Assembly (NCBI RefSeq): GCF_014196225.1
Contig: NZ_JACIDI010000001.1
Location: 62,001-126,000, forward strand
Origin: Bacteroides pyogenes
GTDB taxonomy: Bacteria; Bacteroidota; Bacteroidia; Bacteroidales; Bacteroidaceae
Reading direction: 5' to 3'
Length of the DNA: 64,000 bases
Shown one piece after another: positions 28,615 through 37,706 of this stretch. The notes under the pieces were generated by a model, which ran no database searches, had not been told where the DNA came from, and was given only the letters and a program-made list of their open reading frames with translations. The translations under genes were made by a program, and so were the position numbers. Each line of letters opens with the position of its first letter. The first letter of the stretch is position 1.

Positions 28615-29871
28615 ATGAATATTTATCTTTCTCTTATCATTACAATGGCTTTCTCTGCGTTCTTTTCGGGAATGGAGATCGCTTTTGTATCAGTAGACAA
28701 GTTGCGTTTTGAAATGGCTCGGAAGCGAACTGTCTCCTCTCGAATCCTCTCCACTTTTTTAAAAAATCCCAACGAGTTTATTTCTACTATGTTAGTGGGG
28801 AATAATATTGCATTGGTTATTTACGGTATTCTGATGGCTCAGATTATCGGTGATGCTTTTCTGACAGGTGTTGTCGAAAATCATTTCCTGATGGTTCTGA
28901 TTCAAACCGTTATTTCCACTTTAATAATTCTCGTAACAGGAGAATTTCTTCCGAAGACATTGTTTAAAATCAATCCTAATTGGGTTTTAAACGTATTTGC
29001 TGTTCCTTTATTCTTTTGTTATGTAATTCTATATCCTATTTCTAAATTTTCTTCAGGCTTGTCATATTTCTTTCTGCGGCTTTTCGGCTTGAAAGTAAAT
29101 AAAGAAGTATCTAATAAAGCATTCAGTAAAATTGATCTGGACTATTTTGTTCAAGCGGGTATCGACAATGCAGAAAATGAGGAAGAGTTGGATACAGAAG
29201 TGAAGATTTTTCAGAATGCACTTGATTTTTCCAGTGTTAGGATACGCGACTGTATTGTACCCCGTACGGAGATTGTGGCGGTGGATGTGGGCGCTTCGCT
29301 TGAAGAGCTCAAGAACAGATTTATCGAATCGGGAATTTCGAAGATTATTGTTTATGATGGTAATATTGACAATATCGTGGGATATATTCATTCGTCGGAA
29401 ATGTTCCGGAATCCCAAAGAATGGCCGGACAACTTGACGAATGTGCCCATCGTGCCCGAGACAATGGCTGCTAATAAGCTGATGAAGCTCTTCATGCAAC
29501 AGAAAAAAACGATTGCTGTGGTGGTAGACGAATTCGGAGGAACAGCAGGTATCGTGTCGCTGGAGGACTTAGTTGAAGAAATATTCGGAGATATAGAGGA
29601 TGAACATGACAATACTTCTTATATCTGTAAAGAAATAGGTGAAAGCGAATACATTTTGTCGGCGCGTTTGGAAATCGGTAAAGTTAATGAGATGTTCGGC
29701 CTTGATTTACCCGAATCGGACGATTACCTGACAGTGGGAGGATTGATTTTAGACCAATATCAAAGCCTGCCGAAACTGCACGATTTGATTCAGGTAGGCA
29801 GATATCAGTTTAAGATTATTAAGGTGACAGCCACTAAAATAGAGCTTGTTCGGCTTAAAGTCCTGGAATAA
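28615..29871 (+). CDS. CNNM/CBS-domain membrane protein (GldE/hemolysin-like)
   Basis: A 418-residue protein. Residues 1-180 are a CNNM transmembrane domain (SGMEIAFVSVDKLRFEMARKR, then hydrophobic helices including TGEFLPKTLFKINPN). Two CBS domains follow (about 200-330; RIRDCIVPRTEIVAVDV, AVVVDEFGGTAGIVSLEDLVEEIFG). A C-terminal CorC/HlyC transporter-associated domain comes last (about 335-418). This architecture matches ion-transport CNNM proteins and GldE of gliding Bacteroidetes. In a non-gliding Bacteroides a magnesium or other ion role is more plausible. Confidence 0.88.
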   Translation: MNIYLSLIITMAFSAFFSGMEIAFVSVDKLRFEMARKRTVSSRILSTFLKNPNEFISTMLVGNNIALVIYGILMAQIIGDAFLTGVVENHFLMVLIQTVISTLIILVTGEFLPKTLFKINPNWVLNVFAVPLFFCYVILYPISKFSSGLSYFFLRLFGLKVNKEVSNKAFSKIDLDYFVQAGIDNAENEEELDTEVKIFQNALDFSSVRIRDCIVPRTEIVAVDVGASLEELKNRFIESGISKIIVYDGNIDNIVGYIHSSEMFRNPKEWPDNLTNVPIVPETMAANKLMKLFMQQKKTIAVVVDEFGGTAGIVSLEDLVEEIFGDIEDEHDNTSYICKEIGESEYILSARLEIGKVNEMFGLDLPESDDYLTVGGLILDQYQSLPKLHDLIQVGRYQFKIIKVTATKIELVRLKVLE

Positions 29872-29993
29872 TTTCGACATCTATGATTTTTTTGCTTAAT
29901 AAATAGACGCATATTTGCATTTTTTGTATCTTCGTGCGCTAAAAAGACCAAGAAAGAAATAATAATAATAAACATAAATCGTATTAATAGAAA

Positions 29994-32120
29994 ATGGCAA
30001 CATTACAAAACATCAGGTCGAAAGGACCTTTATTGGTGATTGTTATAGGTGTGGCACTATTTGCTTTCATCGCGAGCGATGCTTGGAGGATTGCACAGCC
30101 GCACCAGTCGCATGATGTAGGTGAGATCAACGGAGACGTTCTTTCCGCTCAGGAGTATCAAGGGTTAATAGAAGAATATACCGAAGTGATTAAGCTTTCA
30201 CGCGGTGTGAACGCTTTGGACGATGAACAAACCAATCAGGTGCGCGATGAGGTATGGCGCTCTTATGTTAATAATAAACTGATTGAAAAAGAAGCAAAAA
30301 GCCTCGGCCTTATTGTTTCTCCGGCTGAGGTTCAGGATATCCTGAAGGCGGGAATTCATCCTTTGTTGCAACAGACTCCGTTCCGCAATCCGCAAACAGG
30401 AAAGTTTGATTGGGACATGCTCAATAAATTCCTCGTGGAATATTCGAGGATGAACGATTCGCAAACGTCGGAACAATATGCTGGGTTGTATAGATACTGG
30501 TCGTTTATTCAAAAGACTCTGATTCAAAGCCGTTTGGCAGAGAAGTATCAGACGTTGGTTGCCAAAGCGCTTTTCTCTAATCCTGTGGAAGCTCAGTCTG
30601 CTTTCGATAGCAGAGTGAATCAATATAATCTGCTGTTGACTGCTGTCCCTTATTCTTCTATAGCCGATTCTGCTGTCTCTGTAAAAGAGTCGGAGCTGAA
30701 GGAGTTGTATAACAAAAAGAAAGAGCAATTCAAACAGTATCAGGAGACACGTGATATTAAATATGTGGATGTTCAGGTGACTGCCAGCGCAGCGGATAAA
30801 GCGGCCATTCAGAAAGAAGTAGACGAAGCAACGCAGCAATTGGCTGCTGCCACAGGAGACTATATGGCTTTTATTCGTAGTACAGGATCTGAGGTTCCTT
30901 ATGTCGATCTGTTGTGCAATAAGGCGGCTTTGCCTTCGGATGTGTCGGCGCGTTTGGATTCTGTTTCTATCGGATCTGTATACGGACCTTACTATAATGG
31001 TGCGGATAATACGATTAACTCATTCAAGGTGTTGGCGAAAGGGGCTGCTGCCGATTCCGTTCAATTCCGCCAAATTCAGGTGATTGCTGCAGATGCCGCA
31101 AAAACAAAAGCTTTATCAGACAGTATTTATACAGCCTTGAAGGGCGGCGCCGATTTTGTTGAATTGGCCAAGAAATACGGACAAACAGGAGAGTCCAGCT
31201 GGTTGACTGCTGCACAATTCGAAGGTGCCCAGCTTGACGGAGATAATTTGAAGTTTATTTCCACTATTGTCAATACCGGTGTAAACGAACTCGTAAAACT
31301 GCCTATGGCACAAGTGGATGTTATCTTACAGGTGACTAATAAGAAAGCCGTGAAAGATAAATATAAAGTAGCTGTGGTTAAGCGTAAAGTGGAATTCAGT
31401 AAAGAAACATACAACCGTGCTTATAATGATTTCAGCCAGTTTATTGCTGCTAACCCAACCTTGGAAAAGATGACCGCGAATGCTGAAGAGGCAGGGTATA
31501 AATTGCTTGACAGGTCGGATATCTCGAGCGCTGAACATGGTATTGGAGGCGTGAGAGGAACGAAGGAAGCATTAAGATGGGTGTTCAGTGCCAAGCCAGG
31601 CGATGTTTCCGGCCTGTATGAATGTGGAGAAAGCGATCATTTGATGGCAGTGGCTCTGGTAAATGTTACCCCCGAAGGCTATCGTCCGCTGAAAGATGTA
31701 CAGGAGATTTTGAGAGCTGAAATAGTGAAAGACAAGAAAGCGGAGAAGATAATGGCGGATATGAAAGCCGTGAATGCATCGGCATTGGAGCAATATAAAG
31801 CAATGCCGGGTACTGTAAGCGATTCATTGAAAATGGTGACTTTTGCCGCTCCCGCATATGTGGCTTCATTGCGTAGTAGCGAACCTCTGGTAGGCGCTTA
31901 TGCTTCGGTTGCGGAAGTCGATAAATTGAGTGCGCCGATTAAAGGCAATGCTGGAGTCTTTGTATTACAGATGTACGGTAAAGAAAAAAACAGCGAAACC
32001 TTTGATGCCAAGGCAGAAGAAAGCATGTTGGCCAATATGCATGCACGTTTTGCCAGTCGCATGATGAATGATTTGTATCTGAAAGGCAAAGTGAAAGATA
32101 CTCGTTATTTGTTTTTCTAA
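29994..32120 (+). CDS. ppiD: membrane-anchored peptidyl-prolyl isomerase (PpiD/SurA-like)
   Basis: A 708-residue periplasmic folding factor. One membrane anchor lies near the N-terminus (GPLLVIVIGVALFAFIASDAW). A SurA-like chaperone region follows (VGEINGDVLSAQEYQGLIEEY, NNKLIEKEAKSLGLIVSPAEVQ). A parvulin domain lies around 350-440 (FRQIQVIAADAAKTKALSDSIYTALKGGADFVELAKKYGQ), and a second, degenerate one lies toward the C-terminus. It likely assists outer-membrane protein folding, fitting the envelope-biogenesis neighbours. The length is usual for Bacteroidetes PpiD. Confidence 0.9.
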   Translation: MATLQNIRSKGPLLVIVIGVALFAFIASDAWRIAQPHQSHDVGEINGDVLSAQEYQGLIEEYTEVIKLSRGVNALDDEQTNQVRDEVWRSYVNNKLIEKEAKSLGLIVSPAEVQDILKAGIHPLLQQTPFRNPQTGKFDWDMLNKFLVEYSRMNDSQTSEQYAGLYRYWSFIQKTLIQSRLAEKYQTLVAKALFSNPVEAQSAFDSRVNQYNLLLTAVPYSSIADSAVSVKESELKELYNKKKEQFKQYQETRDIKYVDVQVTASAADKAAIQKEVDEATQQLAAATGDYMAFIRSTGSEVPYVDLLCNKAALPSDVSARLDSVSIGSVYGPYYNGADNTINSFKVLAKGAAADSVQFRQIQVIAADAAKTKALSDSIYTALKGGADFVELAKKYGQTGESSWLTAAQFEGAQLDGDNLKFISTIVNTGVNELVKLPMAQVDVILQVTNKKAVKDKYKVAVVKRKVEFSKETYNRAYNDFSQFIAANPTLEKMTANAEEAGYKLLDRSDISSAEHGIGGVRGTKEALRWVFSAKPGDVSGLYECGESDHLMAVALVNVTPEGYRPLKDVQEILRAEIVKDKKAEKIMADMKAVNASALEQYKAMPGTVSDSLKMVTFAAPAYVASLRSSEPLVGAYASVAEVDKLSAPIKGNAGVFVLQMYGKEKNSETFDAKAEESMLANMHARFASRMMNDLYLKGKVKDTRYLFF

Positions 32121-32160
32121 AACTACTTTAAAAGTTCCTCTTAAATAATCGGGGAAGAGC

Positions 32161-32205
32161 AGTAAGGGGGTGTTCAGAAAAGATGGACAATCCCCTTACT
32201 TTCTC
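32161..32205 (+). terminator. terminator after ppiD
   Basis: AGTAAGGGG (32161-32169) pairs with CCCCTTACT (32192-32200), followed by a short T-rich run. Confidence 0.6.
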
Positions 32206-32652
32206 TGTAAAAGATAATGCCATCAACAAATAGTCCTTATGTAACAACGATAGACAGTCTTTTTCTTTTATTCTGCAAAAACACTTTTTGCAGAGTCAGA
32301 AACTCTCTTTTTCATTGTTGTCCGGCAGACTCTCCAAGCATCCTTATAGGCATTTAATAAATGGGCGAATATTATGTTGCTTTTATAGTATGAAGATTAT
32401 CTTTGCTTTCTGAATTTATAGTCAAATATTTAAAGGATTTTGACGGTCAATAATGGTCTTTTTAGATTGCCCAAATCTTTAGGGAAAAACAACTGTTCTA
32501 TTAAACAGATGTGAAAAAGTAGGCAGATGATTGTTGCGATATGCTACTTTTGCGCCCGTGAATAGGCAGCACGTGCGAGTTCTTGTTTAAGGTTAAAAGT
32601 GTTTTTTGAGGGAAGTTTTTGTTATCGTTCGTCCCAATTTTTGCAGCTTCAC
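32206..32652. other. 447-bp spacer before rlmN
   Basis: There is no gene. It contains a perfect 9-bp hairpin, CTGCAAAAA (32273-32281) and TTTTTGCAG (32285-32293), which could be a second terminator. It also contains an extra promoter-like box at 32545-32552. Confidence 0.5.
32545..32552 (+). promoter_or_regulatory. extra -7 box upstream of rlmN
   Basis: TACTTTTG matches TAnnTTTG, about 130 bp upstream of the stronger rlmN promoter. No good -33 box. Confidence 0.35.
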
Positions 32653-32685
32653 TTTGCAGAAATCGACTTTATTTCCTTACATTTG
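32653..32685 (+). promoter_or_regulatory. rlmN promoter
   Basis: Textbook Bacteroides promoter: TTTG at 32653-32656, 21-bp spacer, TACATTTG at 32678-32685. It lies 28 bp before the chosen rlmN ATG, which rules out the upstream in-frame ATG at 32606. Confidence 0.75.
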
Positions 32686-32713
32686 CAATATAAATGTAAA
32701 GAGCAAAAATAGA

Positions 32714-33751
32714 ATGTCTAAATATCCCCTCCTTGGAATGACGTTGGCAGAGTTGCAGTCTGTAGCGAAAAGACTGGGTATGCCCGGCTTTGCCGCCAAG
32801 CAGATCGCATCCTGGCTTTACGATAAGAAAGTTGTTTCAATCGATGAAATGACCAATCTTTCGTTGAAGCACAGGAACTTGTTAAAGCAGAATTATGAGG
32901 TAGGCGCAATGTCACCCGTAGATGAAATGCGTTCTGTCGACGGGACGGTGAAGTACTTGTATAGGGTCGGCGATCATTTTGTCGAGTCGGTATATATCCC
33001 CGACGAAGACCGTGCTACGCTTTGCGTCTCTTCGCAGGTGGGCTGTAAGATGAATTGTCGCTTTTGCATGACGGGTAAACAAGGATATACCGTCAGTTTG
33101 ACAGCTCATCAGATTATCAACCAAATACATTCGCTGCCCGAACGGGATAAGCTGACCAATGTGGTGATGATGGGAATGGGAGAACCCCTCGATAATTTAG
33201 ACGAGCTTTTGAAAGCGCTGGATGTGCTCACCGCTTCGTATGGCTATGCGTGGAGTCCTAAACGTATCACTGTGTCCACGGTAGGGTTGCGGAAGGGATT
33301 GCGGCGTTTTATCGAAGAGAGTGAATGCCATCTCGCAATAAGCTTGCATTCTCCGGTCGGCCGGCAACGCGCGGAACTGATGCCGGCTGAGAAAGCGTTT
33401 CCGGCGACCGAAATTGTGGAACTTCTGAAAAACTATGATTTCAGTAAGCAACGGAGGCTCTCGTTCGAGTATATCATGTTTAAAGGGGTGAACGATTCGC
33501 AAGTCTATGCCAAAGAACTTTTAAAGCTTCTTCGGGGCTTGGATTGCCGTATGAACCTGATTCGTTTTCATGCCATACCCGGAGTTGACCTCGAAGGTTC
33601 CGATATGGAGACAATCACCCGTTTCCGCGATTATCTGACTTCGCACGGCTTGTTCACTACCATTCGCGCCTCCAGAGGAGAAGACATCTTTGCCGCCTGC
33701 GGCATGTTGTCGACAGCCAAACAAGAAAAAAAGAATCACATTAACATATAA
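32714..33751 (+). CDS. rlmN: 23S rRNA/tRNA C2-methyladenosine synthase
   Basis: A 345-residue radical-SAM methyltransferase that methylates A2503 of 23S rRNA and A37 of some tRNAs. The iron-sulfur motif is C111-x3-C115-x2-C118 (CKMNCRFC). Near it are VVMMGMGEPLDN and a C-terminal region with NLIRFHAIPG and the resolving Cys in DIFAACGML. The start is fixed by the promoter at 32653-32685. Confidence 0.95.
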   Translation: MSKYPLLGMTLAELQSVAKRLGMPGFAAKQIASWLYDKKVVSIDEMTNLSLKHRNLLKQNYEVGAMSPVDEMRSVDGTVKYLYRVGDHFVESVYIPDEDRATLCVSSQVGCKMNCRFCMTGKQGYTVSLTAHQIINQIHSLPERDKLTNVVMMGMGEPLDNLDELLKALDVLTASYGYAWSPKRITVSTVGLRKGLRRFIEESECHLAISLHSPVGRQRAELMPAEKAFPATEIVELLKNYDFSKQRRLSFEYIMFKGVNDSQVYAKELLKLLRGLDCRMNLIRFHAIPGVDLEGSDMETITRFRDYLTSHGLFTTIRASRGEDIFAACGMLSTAKQEKKNHINI

Positions 33752-33762
33752 AACCGAACATC

Positions 33763-34809
33763 ATGAAAAAGTATTTCTCTCTTTTTAGCCTGGCTCTGGC
33801 TGTCGTCGTGCTTGCTTCCTGTGTTGGCGGGAACCCGCTTGCGAGCGGACGTCCGTTTGAGATATTAGTCGTAGTCGATCAAGATGTGTGGGAACGTCCT
33901 GCAGGAAGAGCTTTGCATGATGTGCTCGATACGGATGTGCCGGGTTTGCCTCAGTCCGAACCGTCTTTCCGCATTATGTATACCGCCCCGAAAAATTATG
34001 ATTCGACTTTAAAATTGATTCGTAATATTGTTATAGTAGACATACAAAATATTTATACGAAAGCTTCTTTTAAGTTTGCGAGAGATGTGTATGCCGCCCA
34101 GCAGATGATTTTGACCATTCAGGCTCCCGATGAAGAAGAATTCCGCAAGTTTGTGGCGGAAAACAAACAAGTCATTATCGACTTCTTTACACGCGTAGAG
34201 ATGAATCGCCAGATATCTTTGCTGGAAAAGAAACATAGCGCGATGATTTCGAATAAGGCAGATAGTTTGTTCGGCTGTGAAGTGTGGTTGCCTGCAGAGT
34301 TGAGCTATTCGAAAACAGGCGTGGATTTTCTGTGGGTATCTACGAATACTGCCAGTGCCGATCGTAACTTTGTGATGTACTCTTACCCGTATACCGACAA
34401 AGATACGTTTACCAAAAAGTTTTTTATACAGAAACGCGACTCTGTGATGAAAGCCAATATTCCCGGTTATAAAGAAGGTGTGTACATGATGACCGACTCT
34501 TTGTTGACAGATGTCCGTGCCATCAGTGTACACAATGAATACACGATGGAAGTACGCGGTCTGTGGCGTATGAAAGGAGACTTCATGGGCGGCCCGTATG
34601 TCTCTCACACTCGTTTGGACAGTAAGAACAACCGGATTATTACAGCCGAGATATTTGTTTATTCACCCGATAAAATGAAACGAAACCTGGTTCGCCAAAT
34701 GGAGGCGTCTCTCTACACGTTGAAACTTCCCGGCGAAGTTCAGCAAAGTCGGATACCTCTGGGGGTAAAAGACGGGGAACAACTTAAAAAACAAGAAAAT
34801 GGAAAATAA
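33763..34809 (+). CDS. DUF4837 lipoprotein
   Basis: A 348-residue lipoprotein, MKKYFSLFSLALAVVVLASC with Cys20 as the lipid site. The mature sequence carries the DUF4837 pattern (FEILVVVDQDVWERPAGRALHDVLDTDVPGLPQSEP, then GDFMGGPYVSHTRLD near the end). Function unknown. It starts 11 bp after rlmN and overlaps pdxA by 11 bp, so the three genes are probably one transcript. Confidence 0.88.
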   Translation: MKKYFSLFSLALAVVVLASCVGGNPLASGRPFEILVVVDQDVWERPAGRALHDVLDTDVPGLPQSEPSFRIMYTAPKNYDSTLKLIRNIVIVDIQNIYTKASFKFARDVYAAQQMILTIQAPDEEEFRKFVAENKQVIIDFFTRVEMNRQISLLEKKHSAMISNKADSLFGCEVWLPAELSYSKTGVDFLWVSTNTASADRNFVMYSYPYTDKDTFTKKFFIQKRDSVMKANIPGYKEGVYMMTDSLLTDVRAISVHNEYTMEVRGLWRMKGDFMGGPYVSHTRLDSKNNRIITAEIFVYSPDKMKRNLVRQMEASLYTLKLPGEVQQSRIPLGVKDGEQLKKQENGK

Positions 34810-35896
34810 TAAGATAAGGATAGGCATCACTCAGGGAGATATTAACGGTGTGGGATATGAAGTTATTTTGAAAACGTTTGCAGATCCGGTCATGCTGGAA
34901 CTTTGCACTCCCATTATTTACGGTTCTCCGAAAGTAGCCGCGTATCATCGCAAATCTTTGGATTTGTCTGCCAATTTCAGTATCATCAACTCTGCTTCCG
35001 AAGCTTCCTATAATCGTTTGAGCGTAGTCAATTGTTCGGATGATGAGGTAAAGGTGGAGTTTTCAAAACCCGATCCGGAGGCGGGAAAAGCTGCTTTCGA
35101 CTCTTTGAAATGCGCGATAGAAGAATACCGCGAAGGATTGATCGACGCAATCGTGACGGCACCTATCAATAAGCATACGATTCAGTCGGAGGAGTTTGTT
35201 TTCCCCGGTCATACGGAGTATATCGAGGAGCAATTAGGGAACGGGAACAAGGCATTGATGATCTTGATGAAAGGCGATTTCCGGATGGCTTTGGTTACCA
35301 CCCATATTCCTGTGAAAGATATTGCGGCTACCATAACCAAGGAGTTGATTCAAGAGAAACTGATGATATTCCACCGTTGCCTGAAGCAGGATTTCGGTAT
35401 CGGCGCTCCCCGTATCGCCGTTCTCTCTCTTAATCCGCATGCCGGAGACGGCGGATTGCTCGGGACGGAAGAGCAGGATATCATTATCCCAGCGATGAAA
35501 GAGCTGGCGGATAAGAAGATTCTTTGTTACGGCCCTTATGCAGCCGACGGCTTCATGGGATCGGGCAATTATTCTCACTTCGACGGAATTCTGGCGATGT
35601 ATCACGACCAGGGATTGGCTCCATTCAAAGCTTTGGCCATGGACGACGGTGTAAATTATACGGCGGGGCTTCCCGTTGTAAGAACTTCGCCTGCACACGG
35701 CACCGCCTACGATATCGCCGGCAAGGGAGTGGCAAGTGAAGACTCTTTCCGACAGGCTGTTTATGCGGCTATCGATGTGTTCCGAAATCGTCGGCGGGAG
35801 AAAGAAGCGCGCACCAATCCTTTGCGGAAACAATATTACGAAAAACGCGACGACAGCGACAAGCTGAAGTTGGATGTAGTGGCAGACGAAGATTAA
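34799..35896 (+). CDS. pdxA: 4-hydroxythreonine-4-phosphate dehydrogenase
   Basis: A 365-residue enzyme of pyridoxal 5'-phosphate synthesis that oxidises 4-phosphohydroxy-L-threonine with NAD. PdxA motifs are IRIGITQGDINGVGYEVI at the start, VTAPINKHTIQ, FPGHTEYIEEQ (metal His), LSLNPHAGDGGLLG (metal His), ILAMYHDQGLAPFKAL (metal His) and RTSPAHGTAYDIAGKG. It is a little longer than the E. coli enzyme because of a charged C-terminal tail. Confidence 0.95.
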   Translation: MENNKIRIGITQGDINGVGYEVILKTFADPVMLELCTPIIYGSPKVAAYHRKSLDLSANFSIINSASEASYNRLSVVNCSDDEVKVEFSKPDPEAGKAAFDSLKCAIEEYREGLIDAIVTAPINKHTIQSEEFVFPGHTEYIEEQLGNGNKALMILMKGDFRMALVTTHIPVKDIAATITKELIQEKLMIFHRCLKQDFGIGAPRIAVLSLNPHAGDGGLLGTEEQDIIIPAMKELADKKILCYGPYAADGFMGSGNYSHFDGILAMYHDQGLAPFKALAMDDGVNYTAGLPVVRTSPAHGTAYDIAGKGVASEDSFRQAVYAAIDVFRNRRREKEARTNPLRKQYYEKRDDSDKLKLDVVADED

Positions 35897-35973
35897 GGGT
35901 CTGGCGGTTTTAATGATAGGCGAACGGGAGACTGAGTTCCTGTTTGGCAAATCACTAAATGATAATTATAGTA

Positions 35974-37182
35974 ATGACAAAGACGGAAATACAGCAAGTG
36001 AAACTGCGTTTCGGTATTATTGGCAATACCGAGGCGTTGTTGCGTGCCATCGATATTGCAATTCAGGTAGCGCCTACCGATTTGTCTGTACTGATCACCG
36101 GAGAAAGCGGTGTGGGAAAAGAAAGTTTTCCGCAAATCATTCATCAGTACAGCCGGAGAAAACACGGGCAGTATATTGCAGTGAATTGCGGAGCTATCCC
36201 CGAAGGAACAATCGATTCGGAACTCTTCGGTCATGAGAAGGGAGCCTTTACCGGAGCAATCGGTGAACGCAAAGGATATTTCGGAGAAGCCGATGGCGGA
36301 ACAATCTTTCTTGATGAAGTGGGAGAGTTGCCGTTGCCTACTCAAGCCCGCTTGCTTCGTGTGTTGGAGAGCGGCGAATTTATTAAAGTCGGGTCGTCTA
36401 AGGTTCAGAAGACAGATGTCCGTATTGTTGCGGCTACGAATGTGAATCTCACTCAAGCCATTGCCGAAGGACGTTTCCGGGAAGATTTGTATTACCGGCT
36501 CAACACTGTTCCCATTCAGGTGCCTCCTTTGCGTGAAAGAGGCGAAGATGTGTTTTTGTTGTTCCGGAAATTTGCGGCAGACTTTGCCGAACGATACCGG
36601 ATGCCGGCTATTCAACTCACAGAAGATGCGAAGCGCTTGCTGCTTGATTATTCGTGGCCGGGTAACGTGCGCCAATTGAAGAATATCACCGAACAGATAT
36701 CGATTATTGAAACGAACCGGGAAATTACAGGAGCTATCTTGCAAACCTATCTCCCCGCACAGAACACCCAGCGGCTTCCGGCATTACTGGGGAAGCACGA
36801 AAGCAAAAGTTTTGAGAGCGAACGTGAAATACTCTACTCGGTCTTGTTCGATATGCGGCAGGAAGTGGCCGAATTGAAGAAGATGGTGCATAACCTGATG
36901 GGAGAACGGACGGGGCAAATGATGGCTGCTTCCGTAATTGCCCCGCAACCCGTCATGCCGGCCATTATTCATCCTATTCATCCTGTACAGAAAGAAGAAG
37001 ACGATGATATACAAGATACCGAAGAGTATGTGGAGGAAACTCTCTCTTTGGATGAAGCCGAAAAAGAGTTGATACGAAAGGCGCTCGACAAACATCACGG
37101 GAAACGGAAAAGTGCGGCAAAAGATCTGAATATTTCGGAGCGTACCCTTTATAGAAAAATAAAAGAATATGGATTGGATTAA
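35974..37182 (+). CDS. sigma-54-dependent transcriptional activator
   Basis: A 402-residue AAA+ activator without a receiver or other sensor domain. The AAA+ domain starts near residue 15, with Walker A GESGVGKE (43-50), GAFTGA (90-95, the sigma-54 contact loop), Walker B GGTIFLDEVGELP, and VPPLRERGEDV. A charged linker of about 80 residues (rich in Met, Pro, His, Asp, Glu) separates it from a Fis-type helix-turn-helix at the C-terminus (HHGKRKSAAKDLNISERTLYRKIKEYGL). The start at 35974 was preferred over 35959 because MTKTEIQQVK matches the family start. It overlaps lptE by 14 bp. Confidence 0.9.
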   Translation: MTKTEIQQVKLRFGIIGNTEALLRAIDIAIQVAPTDLSVLITGESGVGKESFPQIIHQYSRRKHGQYIAVNCGAIPEGTIDSELFGHEKGAFTGAIGERKGYFGEADGGTIFLDEVGELPLPTQARLLRVLESGEFIKVGSSKVQKTDVRIVAATNVNLTQAIAEGRFREDLYYRLNTVPIQVPPLRERGEDVFLLFRKFAADFAERYRMPAIQLTEDAKRLLLDYSWPGNVRQLKNITEQISIIETNREITGAILQTYLPAQNTQRLPALLGKHESKSFESEREILYSVLFDMRQEVAELKKMVHNLMGERTGQMMAASVIAPQPVMPAIIHPIHPVQKEEDDDIQDTEEYVEETLSLDEAEKELIRKALDKHHGKRKSAAKDLNISERTLYRKIKEYGLD

Positions 37183-37696
37183 AAGAAGAATATATATCCT
37201 GTTGTTGCCGGCATTGCTGTCGATGGCTTTTGCCTGTAGCGTGTCTTACAAGTTTAACGGCTCGTCTATCAATTACGATAAGGTGAAAACAATTTCCATT
37301 ACCGAGTTTCCCATCAAGTCGGAGTATGTGTATGCTCCTTTGGCGACAAAGTTTAATGAAGACTTAAAAGATATCTTTATCAGGCAGACGCGTTTGCAAA
37401 TGGTCAGGCCCAATCAAAATGCCGACTTACAGATTGACGGTGAAATCACCGGTTACAATCAATACAACCAAGCCGTATCTGCCGACGGGTATTCTTCGGA
37501 AACCAAATTGACGATTACCGTAAACGTTCGTTTTGTCAACAACACGAATCATGCCGAAGACTTCGAACAGCAGTTTACCGCTTTCCGTACTTACGATTCC
37601 CGGCAATTGCTGACAGCCGTGCAAGACGTTCTGATTGCCGAAATGACCAAAGAGATAACCGACCAAATATTTAATGCGACTGTCGCAAACTGGTAA
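37169..37696 (+). CDS. lptE: LptE-family outer-membrane lipoprotein
   Basis: A 175-residue lipoprotein with lipobox around Cys23 (LLSMAFAC). The mature sequence SVSYKFNGSSINYDKVKTISITEFP is diagnostic of the Bacteroidetes LptE-like family. LptE plugs the LptD barrel during LPS insertion. With lptC at 27980 it places two parts of the LPS export chain in this window. Its start lies inside the 3' end of the sigma-54 activator gene. Confidence 0.88.
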   Translation: MDWIKRRIYILLLPALLSMAFACSVSYKFNGSSINYDKVKTISITEFPIKSEYVYAPLATKFNEDLKDIFIRQTRLQMVRPNQNADLQIDGEITGYNQYNQAVSADGYSSETKLTITVNVRFVNNTNHAEDFEQQFTAFRTYDSRQLLTAVQDVLIAEMTKEITDQIFNATVANW

Positions 37697-37706
37697 TTTA
37701 ATTTAA

